This document shows, piece by piece, positions 6,980 through 15,220 of a DNA stretch of 64,000 nt. The position numbers and the translations under genes were made by a program. Source of the DNA: Clavibacter sp. A6099 (lineage in GTDB: Bacteria; Actinomycetota; Actinomycetes; Actinomycetales; Microbacteriaceae); the NCBI RefSeq assembly GCF_021919125.1, contig NZ_CP083439.1:2294001-2358000 (forward strand). The letters are read 5' to 3'. The notes beneath the pieces were generated by a model that searched no databases, was not told the origin of the DNA, and was given only the letters and a program-made list of their open reading frames with translations. Each line of letters opens with the position of its first letter. Within the stretch, counting starts at the first letter, position 1.

Positions 6980-9496
6980 TCAGCCGATGCGCGGCCGCAG
7001 CCCTCGATGGATCGCGAGCGGGTTCCGCAGCGAGCCGTGGATCTGCATCACCGGCGCCTGCAGGTCGACCATCCGCCGGTTGTCGCGCAGCTGCAGCCGG
7101 TTGAGGCACGAGCGGTCGAACGACGGCGTGAACAGGTCGAACCGGGAGAAGCGCTCCGCGAGCTCCGGGTGCGCGCGCTCGTGGTCGGCGAGCGCCTCCG
7201 CGGCCACGCGCCACAGGCCCTCGGGGCCGAGGTCGTCGCGGTCCTCGAGGAGCGCGGCGGCGAAGCGCAGGAAGCCGTCCATGACGTCGGTGAAGACCGT
7301 GAGGGTGCGCTCCTCCTCGGGGATCTCCATGCGGATCCGTCGGACGTCCTCCGGCAGCTCGCGCTCCGTGTCGAAGAGGGCGACCTCCTCGGCGATGTCC
7401 TTCATCAGCACGCGCACGACGACGTGGTCGCGGAGCACGAGGATCACGTTCTCGCCGTGCGGCATGAACGCGAGGTCATGCGCGATCAGCGCGTGGGCGA
7501 GCGGCACGAGGTAGGCGTCGAGCCAGCGGCGGAGCCACCCGGCAGCGCCGATCCCGGACGCGTCGATGAGCGCGCCCAGCACCGCGTCGCCGTGGGCGTC
7601 GACGTGCAGCAGGCTCGTCATGCTCATCAGCCGCTCGCCCTCCCCGAGCCCCGGCACGGGCGACTCGCGCCAGAGCGCGGACAGCATCTTGCCGTGGGAG
7701 TGGCCGGGCGGCAGCGCGGACTCGACGCGCTCGTCGCGCACGCCGACCGCGGCGACCTCGCGGAGGATCCCGAAGCCGAGCCGCGCGAACTCCGCGTCGC
7801 CCGTCACGAGCGCGTGAACCCAGTCGTTGATCGCCGGGGTGACGGCCATGTAGGCCGGCGAGAGGCCGCGCGTGAAGCCCATGTTGAGGATCGACAGCGA
7901 GGTCTTCACGTAGCAGCGCTCGGGGGTCGTGCGGTTGGCCCACGTGCGGATGGACTGCTGCGCGCCGTACTCGTCGTCGCCCGTGCCCAGGAGCACGATG
8001 TCGCGCCGCGCGACGAGGCCCGCGAAGGTCACCGTGACGACGTTCTCCCACTGCCACGGGTGCACCGGCACGAGCACGCGCTCGGCGGGGTCGATGCCGA
8101 GCTGCTCCATGCGGGCGCGGAAGCGAGCGCGGACGGATCCGCCGAGCTCCGCGTCGAGGAACGCCTCCCGGTCGAGGCCGTCGATCGCCGTGAACCGGGC
8201 GAGGCGCTCGTGGACGGCGAGCCAGAGGATCCGCACGTCCTCCCCGGCCTCGGGCGCGTACCGGTCGTGGTCGTCGAGGTCGAAGCCGATGCGGCCGTTG
8301 GTGGCGACGAAGCAGGGGTGCCCCTCGTCCATCGTCGACTCGACCTCCGCGTACGAGGCCGTGAGGAGGCCTCGCGCATCCGGCACGTCGCGGAGGCGCG
8401 AGAAGGCGGCGGCCGACAGCGTGCTCTGGATCTCGTCGAGGTAGACGGGCAGCACCTCGTCGGTGATCTCGAGGCGGTCGCGGAGGTCGAGCACGAGGTC
8501 GGTCGCGTCGAGGTCGGCGGGCTGGCCGTCGACCGTGCGGCGGATGCTCGCCTCGTCGACGTCCCAGTGGTCGAGCTCGAGGACCCGGGCCCGGTACGCG
8601 TACGCGCTCCGGCCGTCGGCGCTCGCGACGCGGTAGTCGGCCCAGCGCCTCGGGTCATGCGGACGGCGGGGGGCGCCGGCGGGGGGCTCGGGATCCACGC
8701 GCTCGGGCGCGATGAGCAGCTCGTGGGCGAACTCGGCGAGCGCCTTGCGCACGAGGTGGCGGGTGGCGGCGGCCCACACGTCGGGGCGGAGGTGCGCGGC
8801 GGGGTGGACGCGGGGATCCGGCTCGGCGGTCCTCGACGCGGCGGCCGGCCGGGCCTCCGGGTGGGTGTCGAGGGGGCGGTCGTGGGTGAGGGTCATGGCG
8901 GGTCCGTCCGTGGGGGTGGCGTGCAGGAGGGCGTCGTCGCGGGTGGCGACGCTGAGGAGCGCGTGCTTCGTGCCGAGGTCGACGACGCGGAGCGGCCGGA
9001 AGCCGACGAGCTCGTTGAGGCGCTGGATCCGGGTGTTGCGGACGTCCGGCTCCACGACGAGGCGCTCCACGGCCGGGTCCCGGAGCAGGTGCGCGACGAC
9101 GTGCCGCATCACGGCGGTCGTGAATCCCGGCAGCGGATCGCCCGTCGGCGGGCCGACGAGCAGGTGCATGCCGCGGTCGCCGGGGAGCGGATCGAGGTGC
9201 GCGCCGACGGGGTCGTCGGCCGGGTCGTACGCCTCCACGAGGAACGCGGGGACGCCGTCGTGCAGGCCGATCCAGGCCTCGCGCCGGGGATCCGCCGCGA
9301 TCGCCGCGTACTCGGCCCGCACGTCGCCGAGGGTCGCGTGCTCCATCTGCCAGAAGCGGGCGCGCGGCGCGGTGACCCAGGCGTGCACGAGGGCGGCGTC
9401 GGCGTCCGGCTCGAGCGGGCGCATCGCGAGCGGGTAGCCGCGCTCGGCCGTGGAGCGTGCCACGGCGGGCGCGGGCGCGGAGGCGGGCGCGCTCAC
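6980..9496 (-). CDS. Fused N-acyltransferase / NIS siderophore synthetase (DesC-DesD type)
   Basis: 838 residues in one uninterrupted frame. Residues about 20-195 are a GNAT-fold acyltransferase of the siderophore type (RGYPLAMRPL start, FWQMEH, GMHLLVGPP, VEPDVRNTRIQRLNELVGF). Residues about 235-838 are an IucA/IucC NIS synthetase: HPCFVATNGRIGF, VHPWQWEN, a SIRTWAN segment and HGENVILVLRDH. By family, the first domain would acylate N-hydroxycadaverine and the second would join and cyclise the hydroxamates with ATP. Start GTG 9496 overlaps the hydroxylase stop (GTGA). In Streptomyces these are two genes, desC and desD. An internal ATG at 8896 (codon 201) with a poor ribosome site could give a free synthetase. 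Confidence 0.92.
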   Translation of the reverse strand: MSAPASAPAPAVARSTAERGYPLAMRPLEPDADAALVHAWVTAPRARFWQMEHATLGDVRAEYAAIAADPRREAWIGLHDGVPAFLVEAYDPADDPVGAHLDPLPGDRGMHLLVGPPTGDPLPGFTTAVMRHVVAHLLRDPAVERLVVEPDVRNTRIQRLNELVGFRPLRVVDLGTKHALLSVATRDDALLHATPTDGPAMTLTHDRPLDTHPEARPAAASRTAEPDPRVHPAAHLRPDVWAAATRHLVRKALAEFAHELLIAPERVDPEPPAGAPRRPHDPRRWADYRVASADGRSAYAYRARVLELDHWDVDEASIRRTVDGQPADLDATDLVLDLRDRLEITDEVLPVYLDEIQSTLSAAAFSRLRDVPDARGLLTASYAEVESTMDEGHPCFVATNGRIGFDLDDHDRYAPEAGEDVRILWLAVHERLARFTAIDGLDREAFLDAELGGSVRARFRARMEQLGIDPAERVLVPVHPWQWENVVTVTFAGLVARRDIVLLGTGDDEYGAQQSIRTWANRTTPERCYVKTSLSILNMGFTRGLSPAYMAVTPAINDWVHALVTGDAEFARLGFGILREVAAVGVRDERVESALPPGHSHGKMLSALWRESPVPGLGEGERLMSMTSLLHVDAHGDAVLGALIDASGIGAAGWLRRWLDAYLVPLAHALIAHDLAFMPHGENVILVLRDHVVVRVLMKDIAEEVALFDTERELPEDVRRIRMEIPEEERTLTVFTDVMDGFLRFAAALLEDRDDLGPEGLWRVAAEALADHERAHPELAERFSRFDLFTPSFDRSCLNRLQLRDNRRMVDLQAPVMQIHGSLRNPLAIHRGLRPRIG

Positions 9497-10872
9497 GCGA
9501 GCACCCCCGAGCCGGCCGCGGGCGCGTCGTCCGGCAGCCCGAACTCCTGGAACGCGATCCGCTCCTCCACCGCGTAGTCCTCGCGGCCCCTGATGGCGCG
9601 CAGGATCCGCGAGTTGCGGTGCGCGGTCATGCCGAGGTCGGGCGCGACGAAGCCGTGCGTGTGCACCTCCGCGTTCTGCACGAAGAGAGTGCCGGCGTCG
9701 TCGACCGTGTGCTCGCGCGCCACGTCGAGGCGGCCGCGCGCGTCGCGGTGCACGTGGGCGCCGAGCCCGTCGAGGATCCGCGGGGCCTGTGCGTCGTACC
9801 CGCTCGCCATGATCACCGCGCCCGTGGGCCAGTCGCGCTCGGCGCCCGTCTCCGCGTGCCGCAGCCCGAGGACCGCGCCGCCGTCGGGCGTCGCGCGCGA
9901 CGACACGACCTCCGCGTTGGTCAGCAGCCGTGTCGGCACCCCGGATCCGGCGTCGCCGCCTGCCGCGAGCTGCCCCTCCGCCCGCAGCGCGTCGAACGCG
10001 AGCCGCTTCCGGTAGAGCGTGTGGAAGACCTCGTCGATGAGCTCCGAGTCGATGCCCTTGTAGAGGTTCCGCTGCTCGCGCAGCAGCACCTCGCGCGCAT
10101 CCGCGGGCAGGCCGAAGAAGTGGTCGCTGTACTCGGGGCTCGTCATCTCGAGCGTGAGGCGCGTGTACTCGAGCGGGAAGAACCGCGGCGAGCGCGTGAT
10201 CCAGTCGAGCCGGTAGCCGCGGGAGTCCACGTCCTCGAGGAGGTCGCGGTAGATCTCGGCCGCGCTCTGCCCGCTGCCGACCACCGTGATCGCGTCCCGC
10301 TCCTGCAGCGCGTCCTTGGCGCCGAGGTAGCCCGAGCTGTGGATCACGCCCGGCAGGTCGCGGACGGCCTCGGGTAGCCACGGCGGCGTGCCGACGCCGA
10401 CCACGAGGTTCCGGCCGCGGTGCACGTGCGCGGCGCCCGCGGCGTCGACCGACTCGACGACGTACGCGCCCTCGGCCTCGTCGTAGCGGATCGCCCGCAC
10501 GTCGCGGTCGAGCTCGATCCCGCGCGCCCGCTCCGCCGCCCACCGGCAGTACGCGACGTACTCGCTGCGCAGCACGAAGAAGTCCTCGCGGATGTAGAAG
10601 GAGTAGAGCCGCCCGGTGTCCTTGAGGTACGCGAGGAACGAGAACCGCGAGGTCGGATCCGCGAGCGTCACCAGGTCGGCGAGGAACGGCGTCTGCAGGT
10701 GCGCGGTGGGCAGCATCATGCCGGGGTGCCAGTCGAAGCGGGGCTTCCGCTCGAGCACCACGAGGTCGAGGTCGAGCGGATCCGCGAGGCAGGCGAGGCC
10801 GAGGTTCGCGGGGCCGAGGCCGATCGCGACGACATCGTGGATGCGGTCGGGGGCGGTCACGGCGGCGCTCAT
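9493..10872 (-). CDS. desB: Lysine/ornithine (cadaverine) N-monooxygenase
   Basis: 459 residues of the flavin-dependent N-hydroxylating monooxygenases. The FAD loop is GLGPANL at 18-24, the conserved FDWHPGMMLP follows near 46, and the NADPH loop is VGSGQSA at 198-204. The C-terminal HTHGFVAPDLGMTAHR motif with the alanine-rich end is also typical. In the desferrioxamine pathway it converts cadaverine to N-hydroxycadaverine using NADPH and oxygen. The start ATG 10872 overlaps the decarboxylase stop (ATGA), and its stop overlaps the next start, so the three genes are one translationally coupled operon. Cadaverine rather than lysine as substrate is inferred from the neighbouring decarboxylase. 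Confidence 0.93.
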   Translation of the reverse strand: MSAAVTAPDRIHDVVAIGLGPANLGLACLADPLDLDLVVLERKPRFDWHPGMMLPTAHLQTPFLADLVTLADPTSRFSFLAYLKDTGRLYSFYIREDFFVLRSEYVAYCRWAAERARGIELDRDVRAIRYDEAEGAYVVESVDAAGAAHVHRGRNLVVGVGTPPWLPEAVRDLPGVIHSSGYLGAKDALQERDAITVVGSGQSAAEIYRDLLEDVDSRGYRLDWITRSPRFFPLEYTRLTLEMTSPEYSDHFFGLPADAREVLLREQRNLYKGIDSELIDEVFHTLYRKRLAFDALRAEGQLAAGGDAGSGVPTRLLTNAEVVSSRATPDGGAVLGLRHAETGAERDWPTGAVIMASGYDAQAPRILDGLGAHVHRDARGRLDVAREHTVDDAGTLFVQNAEVHTHGFVAPDLGMTAHRNSRILRAIRGREDYAVEERIAFQEFGLPDDAPAAGSGVLA

Positions 10873-12470
10873 CGGGCGACCTCCGCCGCGGCGGCAGGCT
10901 CAGCGGCGGACGCGGGTGCGTCCAGCCCGGCATCGAGCGCGTCGCCCGCCGCCATCACCATCCCCAGGATCTCCGCGATGTGCGCGTCCGTCGTCGCCGG
11001 GTTGAGCAGCGTGAGCTTGAGGTGCGCGCGGCCGCCGACGCGTGTGGCGGCGACCATCGCGCGGCCGGAGTCCTGGATCGCCTGCCGGATGCCGCGGTTG
11101 ACGGCGTCCGAGCGCGTCCCCGCGTCGGGTCCCGCGGATCCGTCCCGCTCCCCCGCCGGCACGTACCGGAACACGAGCGCGCTGATCTCCGGCCGCACCA
11201 CGACCTCGAGCGCCGGATCCCGCCGCAGCGCGGACCACGTGCGGTCGGCGAGCGCGATGACGTCGTCGAGCATCCGCCCCACCCCGTCGGCGCCCACGGT
11301 CCGCAGCGTCAGCCACAGCTTCAGCGCGTCGAAGCGCCGTGTGGTCTGCAGCGACTTGTCGACCTGGTTCGGGATCTCCTCGTGCGCGCGGTCGGCCGGG
11401 TTCAGGTAGTCGGCGTGCAGCGTCGCGTGCCGGAGCGTGCGGCCGTCGCGCACGAGGAGCGCGCTGGAGCTCACGGGCTGGAAGAACGTCTTGTGGTAGT
11501 CGACGGTCACGGAGTCGGCGCGCGCGATGCCGTCGAGGAGGTGCCGGTGCCGGAGCGACGTCAGGAGCCCGCCGCCGTACGCGGCGTCGACGTGCAGCCA
11601 GATCCCCTCGCGCCGGCACACGTTCCCGATCGCGGGCAGCGGGTCGACGCTGCCGAAGTCGGTGGTGCCCGCGGTCGCGACGACGGCGACCGGCAGGAGC
11701 CCGGCCGCGTAGCAGCGCGCGAGCTCCTGCTCGAGGGCGTCGACGCGCATCCGCTTGGCGTCGTCGCTCGGCACGCGCACGACCGCGTCGGGGGCGAGGC
11801 CGAGGATCCGCGCGCTCTTCTCGACGCTGAAGTGGCCGACGTCGCTGACGAGGATCCGCATCCGCTGCCGGTCGGCTGCCGTGAGCCCGTGCACGGCCGC
11901 GGCCTCGTCGCGGGCGAGCAGCAGCGCCTGCAGGTTGGACTGGCTGCCGCCGCTCGTGAAGACGCCGTCCGCGTCCTCGCCGAGCCCGGCGCGGCCCGCG
12001 GTCCAGTCGATGAGCGCGCGCTCGATGAGGGTGGCACCCGCGCTCTGGTCCCACGTGTCCATCGAGGTGTTGACGCTCGAGAGGATGAGCTCGCCCGCGA
12101 TGGCCGGGATGAGGATCGGGCAGTTGAGGTGCGCGACGTACGACGGGTCGTGGAACCAGACCGCGTCGCGGAGGTACAGGTCGTCGAGCTCGTCGAGGGC
12201 GTCGTCCAGGCCGCCGAGCGGGCGGTCGAGGTCGAGCCCGGCGAACGAGCCGCGGAGCCGGTCGGGCGTGATCCCGGTGAACGGGCCGTCGGCGCGTCGG
12301 GCGGCCCCGCGGACGTGGTCGGCGGCGGCGCGGAGGGCGGCGTCCCAGCCGGGGAGCGTCCGGTCGGAGAACAGCTCGTCGGCGGGATCCGCGGCGGCCG
12401 TGACGACGGCCGACCGGGGGTCGTCGAGCGTCGGATCGGAGGGACGGGAGGCGTGCGGGGAGAGGGTCAT
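10869..12470 (-). CDS. desA: PLP-dependent lysine decarboxylase (DesA-like, group II)
   Basis: 533 residues of the aromatic-amino-acid/diaminobutyrate/lysine decarboxylase group. FTSGGSQSN at 171-179 binds the cofactor phosphate, HVDAAYGG at 293-300 holds the ring-binding aspartate, and the Schiff-base lysine is K327 in VDYHKTFFQP. It would supply cadaverine for the siderophore by decarboxylating lysine. The ATG at 12470 is preceded by CGAAGGACCC; an in-frame extension of 34 residues upstream runs through the iron box and is rejected. This is the first gene of the operon and is preceded by an IdeR/DtxR site. No siderophore receptor or exporter gene lies alongside. Confidence 0.92.
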   Translation of the reverse strand: MTLSPHASRPSDPTLDDPRSAVVTAAADPADELFSDRTLPGWDAALRAAADHVRGAARRADGPFTGITPDRLRGSFAGLDLDRPLGGLDDALDELDDLYLRDAVWFHDPSYVAHLNCPILIPAIAGELILSSVNTSMDTWDQSAGATLIERALIDWTAGRAGLGEDADGVFTSGGSQSNLQALLLARDEAAAVHGLTAADRQRMRILVSDVGHFSVEKSARILGLAPDAVVRVPSDDAKRMRVDALEQELARCYAAGLLPVAVVATAGTTDFGSVDPLPAIGNVCRREGIWLHVDAAYGGGLLTSLRHRHLLDGIARADSVTVDYHKTFFQPVSSSALLVRDGRTLRHATLHADYLNPADRAHEEIPNQVDKSLQTTRRFDALKLWLTLRTVGADGVGRMLDDVIALADRTWSALRRDPALEVVVRPEISALVFRYVPAGERDGSAGPDAGTRSDAVNRGIRQAIQDSGRAMVAATRVGGRAHLKLTLLNPATTDAHIAEILGMVMAAGDALDAGLDAPASAAEPAAAAEVAR

Positions 12471-12526
12471 GGGTCCTTCGTCGATTCGATGGGGAGCCGT
12501 GTCCGGGTCACGAGCACCCTGCATGG

Positions 12527-12545
12527 TTAGGCAAGGCTCACCTAA
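12527..12545 (-). promoter_or_regulatory. IdeR/DtxR (DmdR) iron box
   Basis: TTAGGCAAGGCTCACCTAA is a 19-base interrupted palindrome matching the DtxR/IdeR consensus TTAGGTTAGGCTAACCTAA at 16 of 19 positions. It lies about 57 bases upstream of the desA start, where Fe(II)-loaded repressor would block transcription of the siderophore operon. Confidence 0.88.
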
Positions 12546-12620
12546 TATGAAGGCGCTCGGGCGGGAACGCAACCCGGCAGACGACGACTCGCGGGGACCC
12601 TCCGCGGGGCCATCGCGCGA

Positions 12621-12633
12621 CCCCGTTTCGGGG
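12621..12633 (-). terminator. Small hairpin after the AICAR-transformylase gene
   Basis: CCCCG-TTT-CGGGG lies about 65 bases past the minus-strand stop at 12697. The stem is short, so the assignment is weak. Nothing else is seen in the roughly 150 bases between this gene and the iron box. Confidence 0.35.
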
Positions 12634-12696
12634 GCGTCCGCGGGGGGATCCCGTGCGCGGATCCCGCCGATGCGGGGACGGGATCCGTCGCCCGGA

Positions 12697-13857
12697 TCAG
12701 TGGTGGAACAGCCGCAGACCGGTCCGGACGCGGGTGATGCCGTGCTCGGCGCAGGCCGCCGCGACCTCGTCGGCGCGCACCGAGCCGCCGGGCTCCGCGA
12801 TGTACCGGACGCCGTGCCGACGCGCGTGGTCGACGTTGTCGCGGAACGGGAGGAAGCCGTCCGACACGAAGCCGACCCCGTCGAGACCCGCCATCCACCG
12901 CCGGCGGTCGTCGGCGACGAGGTCCGGAGCGCGACCGACGAGCGCCGCCGCCAACCGCGCGCCCTCGTCGGCCGTCATGTCGCCCTCGAGGCACCGGATC
13001 CGCCAGTTGATCCGCTCCTGGCGGCTGACCCCGTCCCGGAACGCCATGTCGCGCACGGCCGGGAGACGCCGCAGCCACCAGGTGTCGGCCTTCGCCCCGG
13101 CGAGCCGGGTGCAGTCCACCCGCGACTGCTGCCCGGCGCCGATCCCCAGCGTCACGCCGTCGCGCACGTAGGCGACGGAGTTGGACTGCGTGTATCGGAG
13201 GGCGACCATGCCGAGCAGCAGGTCGTCCACGGCGTGGTCCGGCAGCGCCTCGCCATCCGCGTGCGCGAGCAGCCCGCGGTCGATCACCACCCGGTCCGTC
13301 GGCTGCGTGAGACGCACCCCGAAGACGTCCCTCGACTCCTCGGGCGGCGGCACGAAGCCCTCGTCCGCCTCCAGGACGACGAACGCGCCCTTCTTCTTCC
13401 GGCGCAGGATCTCGACGGCGCCGTCCTCGAAGCCCGGAGCCATGATCCCGTCGGAGACCATCCCCGCGAGGCGCATGGCCAGACCACGGGACACGGCATG
13501 GCCGATCGCGACGAAGTCCCCGTAGGACGACTTGGGGTCGGCGTCCCGCGCCCGGAGGTACGCGCTCGTCACGTCGTCGACCTCCTCGGCAGCAGCGAGC
13601 CCCGATTCGGCGCGGACCACCGCGTCCAACGAACCGGCACGCGCGACGCCAGCCGGGGACACGTGCTTGAAGGACGCCGCGACGACCGCCCCGAGCGCGA
13701 CGCTCGCCTCGCGCACGAGCTGCCACGCGTTCACCGCGTCCAGCACGTTGACGTAGGACGGATCGCCGTTGACGATCCCGAACGGCAGACCACCCGGCCC
13801 CGCTGCCGTCATCCGCGCCGGCGCCCGGTGCGGGTTGATCCCGTATCGCATGTCCAT
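12697..13857 (-). CDS. Stand-alone AICAR transformylase-like protein (PurH C-terminal domain)
   Basis: 386 residues that align in style only with the formyltransferase half of bifunctional PurH; the IMP cyclohydrolase half is absent. ASFKHVSPAG (K64-H65) carries the Lys-His pair of the AICARFT active site, SNSVAYVRDGVTLGIGAGQQSRVD-type residues follow near 265-290, and the protein ends in LFHH like PurH. By family it would formylate AICAR with 10-formyl-tetrahydrofolate. The ATG at 13857 has GGGAGG about ten bases upstream. The open frame extends far upstream to 15186 in low-complexity sequence, which is rejected. Whether the genome also has a full purH is not visible; it may be a paralogue with another role. 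Confidence 0.82.
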   Translation of the reverse strand: MDMRYGINPHRAPARMTAAGPGGLPFGIVNGDPSYVNVLDAVNAWQLVREASVALGAVVAASFKHVSPAGVARAGSLDAVVRAESGLAAAEEVDDVTSAYLRARDADPKSSYGDFVAIGHAVSRGLAMRLAGMVSDGIMAPGFEDGAVEILRRKKKGAFVVLEADEGFVPPPEESRDVFGVRLTQPTDRVVIDRGLLAHADGEALPDHAVDDLLLGMVALRYTQSNSVAYVRDGVTLGIGAGQQSRVDCTRLAGAKADTWWLRRLPAVRDMAFRDGVSRQERINWRIRCLEGDMTADEGARLAAALVGRAPDLVADDRRRWMAGLDGVGFVSDGFLPFRDNVDHARRHGVRYIAEPGGSVRADEVAAACAEHGITRVRTGLRLFHH

Positions 13858-14016
13858 GTCGCCGTCGCCTCCCGCGCCCGTGGTGTCGCTCGGAGGCCGA
13901 TGCGCCGGAGGCGCGGGAGGCCGGTGAACGTGAGCGGCCAGTGAACCAAGGGGCGGCGGTGCGCCGCCGGGCGCGTGCACATCCGCGGCACCACGGTCGC
14001 GACGGGCCGCCGCTCG

Positions 14017-14022
14017 TAGGGT
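14017..14022 (+). promoter_or_regulatory. -10 element, leaderless start of the acidic protein gene
   Basis: TAGGGT is followed by six bases and the ATG at 14029. Confidence 0.5.
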
Positions 14023-14028
14023 GGGAGC

Positions 14029-14340
14029 ATGAGCGACCGAGACGAGAAGGCAGACGGCATCCGCACCGGGCGCGGCCCCGGGGATCCCGACGGGCTGGTG
14101 ACCGTCGACGACGTGGTCTCCGACGACGACGCTCCGGCGGGCGTCGGCGACGCGGTCCGCGATCCCGACGGGACGACCTACGGCACGCCCGAGGTGGACA
14201 CCCTCGAGGTCGAGGACGCGGATCCGGCGAGCGCCGCGTACCCCGCGGTCCCCGACAACCGCTCCGTCACCGCGGCCGACTCGCACATGAGCGCGCCCGC
14301 CGACGACGCCGCCGGGCACGTCGACCCCGAGGGCCGCTGA
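14029..14340 (+). CDS. Small acidic protein, unknown (acidic cluster 1)
   Basis: 103 residues with 26 Asp/Glu against 7 Lys/Arg, and no recognisable domain, signal peptide or membrane helix. It is likely to be disordered: Gly, Pro, Ala and Asp dominate. DVVSDDDAPAGVGDAVRDPD and a central LEVEDADPAS block are the most striking parts. The ATG has a -10 hexamer six bases upstream, so it is predicted to be leaderless. It starts a run of four small acidic genes that ends at a stress-type SDR gene. Function unknown; proteins like this are common in Microbacteriaceae but uncharacterised. Confidence 0.72.
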   Translation: MSDRDEKADGIRTGRGPGDPDGLVTVDDVVSDDDAPAGVGDAVRDPDGTTYGTPEVDTLEVEDADPASAAYPAVPDNRSVTAADSHMSAPADDAAGHVDPEGR

Positions 14341-14341
14341 C

Positions 14342-14497
14342 GTGACGGATCCGGCCGCCGCCGACGCCCCGCGCAAGCCGCTGGCCGAGCCCGCGCCCGT
14401 CGACGCCGACTCGGTGGCGGAGCTCGCCGAGGCCGCGGAGGAGGATGCCCGGGACGACGCCGCCGACCCGTTCGGCGAAGGCCCCGACGACCAGTGA
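14342..14497 (+). CDS. Very small acidic protein, unknown (acidic cluster 2)
   Basis: 51 residues starting at GTG 14342, one base after the previous stop codon (TGA-C-GTG), which suggests translational coupling. It holds 16 Asp/Glu and 3 basic residues; the C-terminal half has an acidic helix-like stretch (VAELAEAAEEDARDDAADPF). It is too short to assign a family. Support comes from the tight spacing, a composition matching its neighbours and a third-codon-position bias to G/C. Confidence 0.55.
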   Translation: MTDPAAADAPRKPLAEPAPVDADSVAELAEAAEEDARDDAADPFGEGPDDQ

Positions 14498-14586
14498 TCC
14501 ACCCCGGGACGCGCCGCCACGACGGGTCCCCGACGCCGCACATGCGCGTTGCCTGAACGCCACCACACGCTTCCGGAGGCCGAGCG

Positions 14587-14592
14587 TAGCGT
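14587..14592 (+). promoter_or_regulatory. -10 element, leaderless start
   Basis: TAGCGT is followed by seven bases and the ATG at 14600. Confidence 0.45.
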
Positions 14593-14599
14593 CGGACGC

Positions 14600-14884
14600 A
14601 TGGACACCGACGACCCGCGCCTCCAGCCCGCGGACACCTCAGACACCAACCAGGACAAGGACTTCATCTCGCCCAGCGAGGACGACACGCGCGTCAAGCA
14701 GGAGCAGCAGATCACCGAGAGCGAGGGCGTCTCCGACGACGTGCCCGCCGCCGCGGACGACGTGCAGGTGCTCCCCGGATCGGGCGGACCCGACGACGTC
14801 GGCGAGATCGACGTGGATCCCGACGAGCTCAACCTGAGCGGAGACTCGATCCCCGGCCACCCCAAGCCCGAGGCCGGTGCATGA
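14600..14884 (+). CDS. Small acidic protein, unknown (acidic cluster 3)
   Basis: 94 residues: 26 Asp/Glu, 5 Lys/Arg. There is a Gln-rich patch (RVKQEQQITESEG) and a repeated Asp-Asp-Val motif at three places (SDDVP, ADDVQ, PDDVG). No signal peptide. An upstream in-frame start at 14549 exists, but the ATG at 14600 is preferred because a TAGCGT -10 hexamer lies seven bases before it. The stop overlaps the next start codon (ATGA), so it is co-translated with the following acidic gene. Unknown function; probably intrinsically disordered. Confidence 0.68.
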   Translation: MDTDDPRLQPADTSDTNQDKDFISPSEDDTRVKQEQQITESEGVSDDVPAAADDVQVLPGSGGPDDVGEIDVDPDELNLSGDSIPGHPKPEAGA

Positions 14885-15174
14885 CCGTGACCGACGCCAC
14901 CGCCACCCCCGCTGACGACGCCACCGGCGATGACACGGCGCTCGACACCGAGGCCCTCGCGAACGAGACCGTCGTGAACGACGCCGTCGCGGGTGAGACC
15001 GTCCTCCCGGACACCGACGAGCCCGTCGAGGAGCCCGACGACGACGCCGTCATGGGCGCCGACGCGGAGCCCACCTCCGACGTCCTCGGCGTCGACGGGG
15101 AGGCGGAGCCCGTCCTCGCGGAGAACGACCTCGCGGGCCAGGACATCGACCTCGACGACACCCCGCCCAGCTGA
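14881..15174 (+). CDS. Extremely acidic protein without basic residues (acidic cluster 4)
   Basis: 97 residues with 30 Asp/Glu and no Lys, Arg or His at all; Phe, Tyr and Trp are also absent. Ala, Thr, Val and Pro make up most of the rest. No signal peptide or membrane segment. The predicted pI is extremely low and the protein should be disordered and highly soluble. The ATG overlaps the stop of the preceding gene (ATGA), and the stress-type SDR gene follows after 46 bases. Roles such as cation buffering or desiccation protection can be imagined but have no direct support here. Confidence 0.7.
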   Translation: MTVTDATATPADDATGDDTALDTEALANETVVNDAVAGETVLPDTDEPVEEPDDDAVMGADAEPTSDVLGVDGEAEPVLAENDLAGQDIDLDDTPPS

Positions 15175-15220
15175 TCCACTCCCCACCTTCCCGCACGCAG
15201 ATCACAGCACCAGGAGACAC

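Noticed and set aside
12481-12572. Upstream start for the decarboxylase inside the iron box
   Set aside because: An in-frame extension to 12572 would translate the operator and has no ribosome site, whereas ATG 12470 has GAAGGA.
13858-14028. A divergent gene or regulatory RNA between the AICAR-transformylase and acidic genes
   Set aside because: The 171 bases contain only the two promoters; no hairpin pattern or riboswitch core was found.
12697-15186. Upstream extension of the AICAR transformylase gene to 829 residues
   Set aside because: The extra 443 residues are antisense to the acidic gene cluster and low-complexity; a ribosome site supports ATG 13857.
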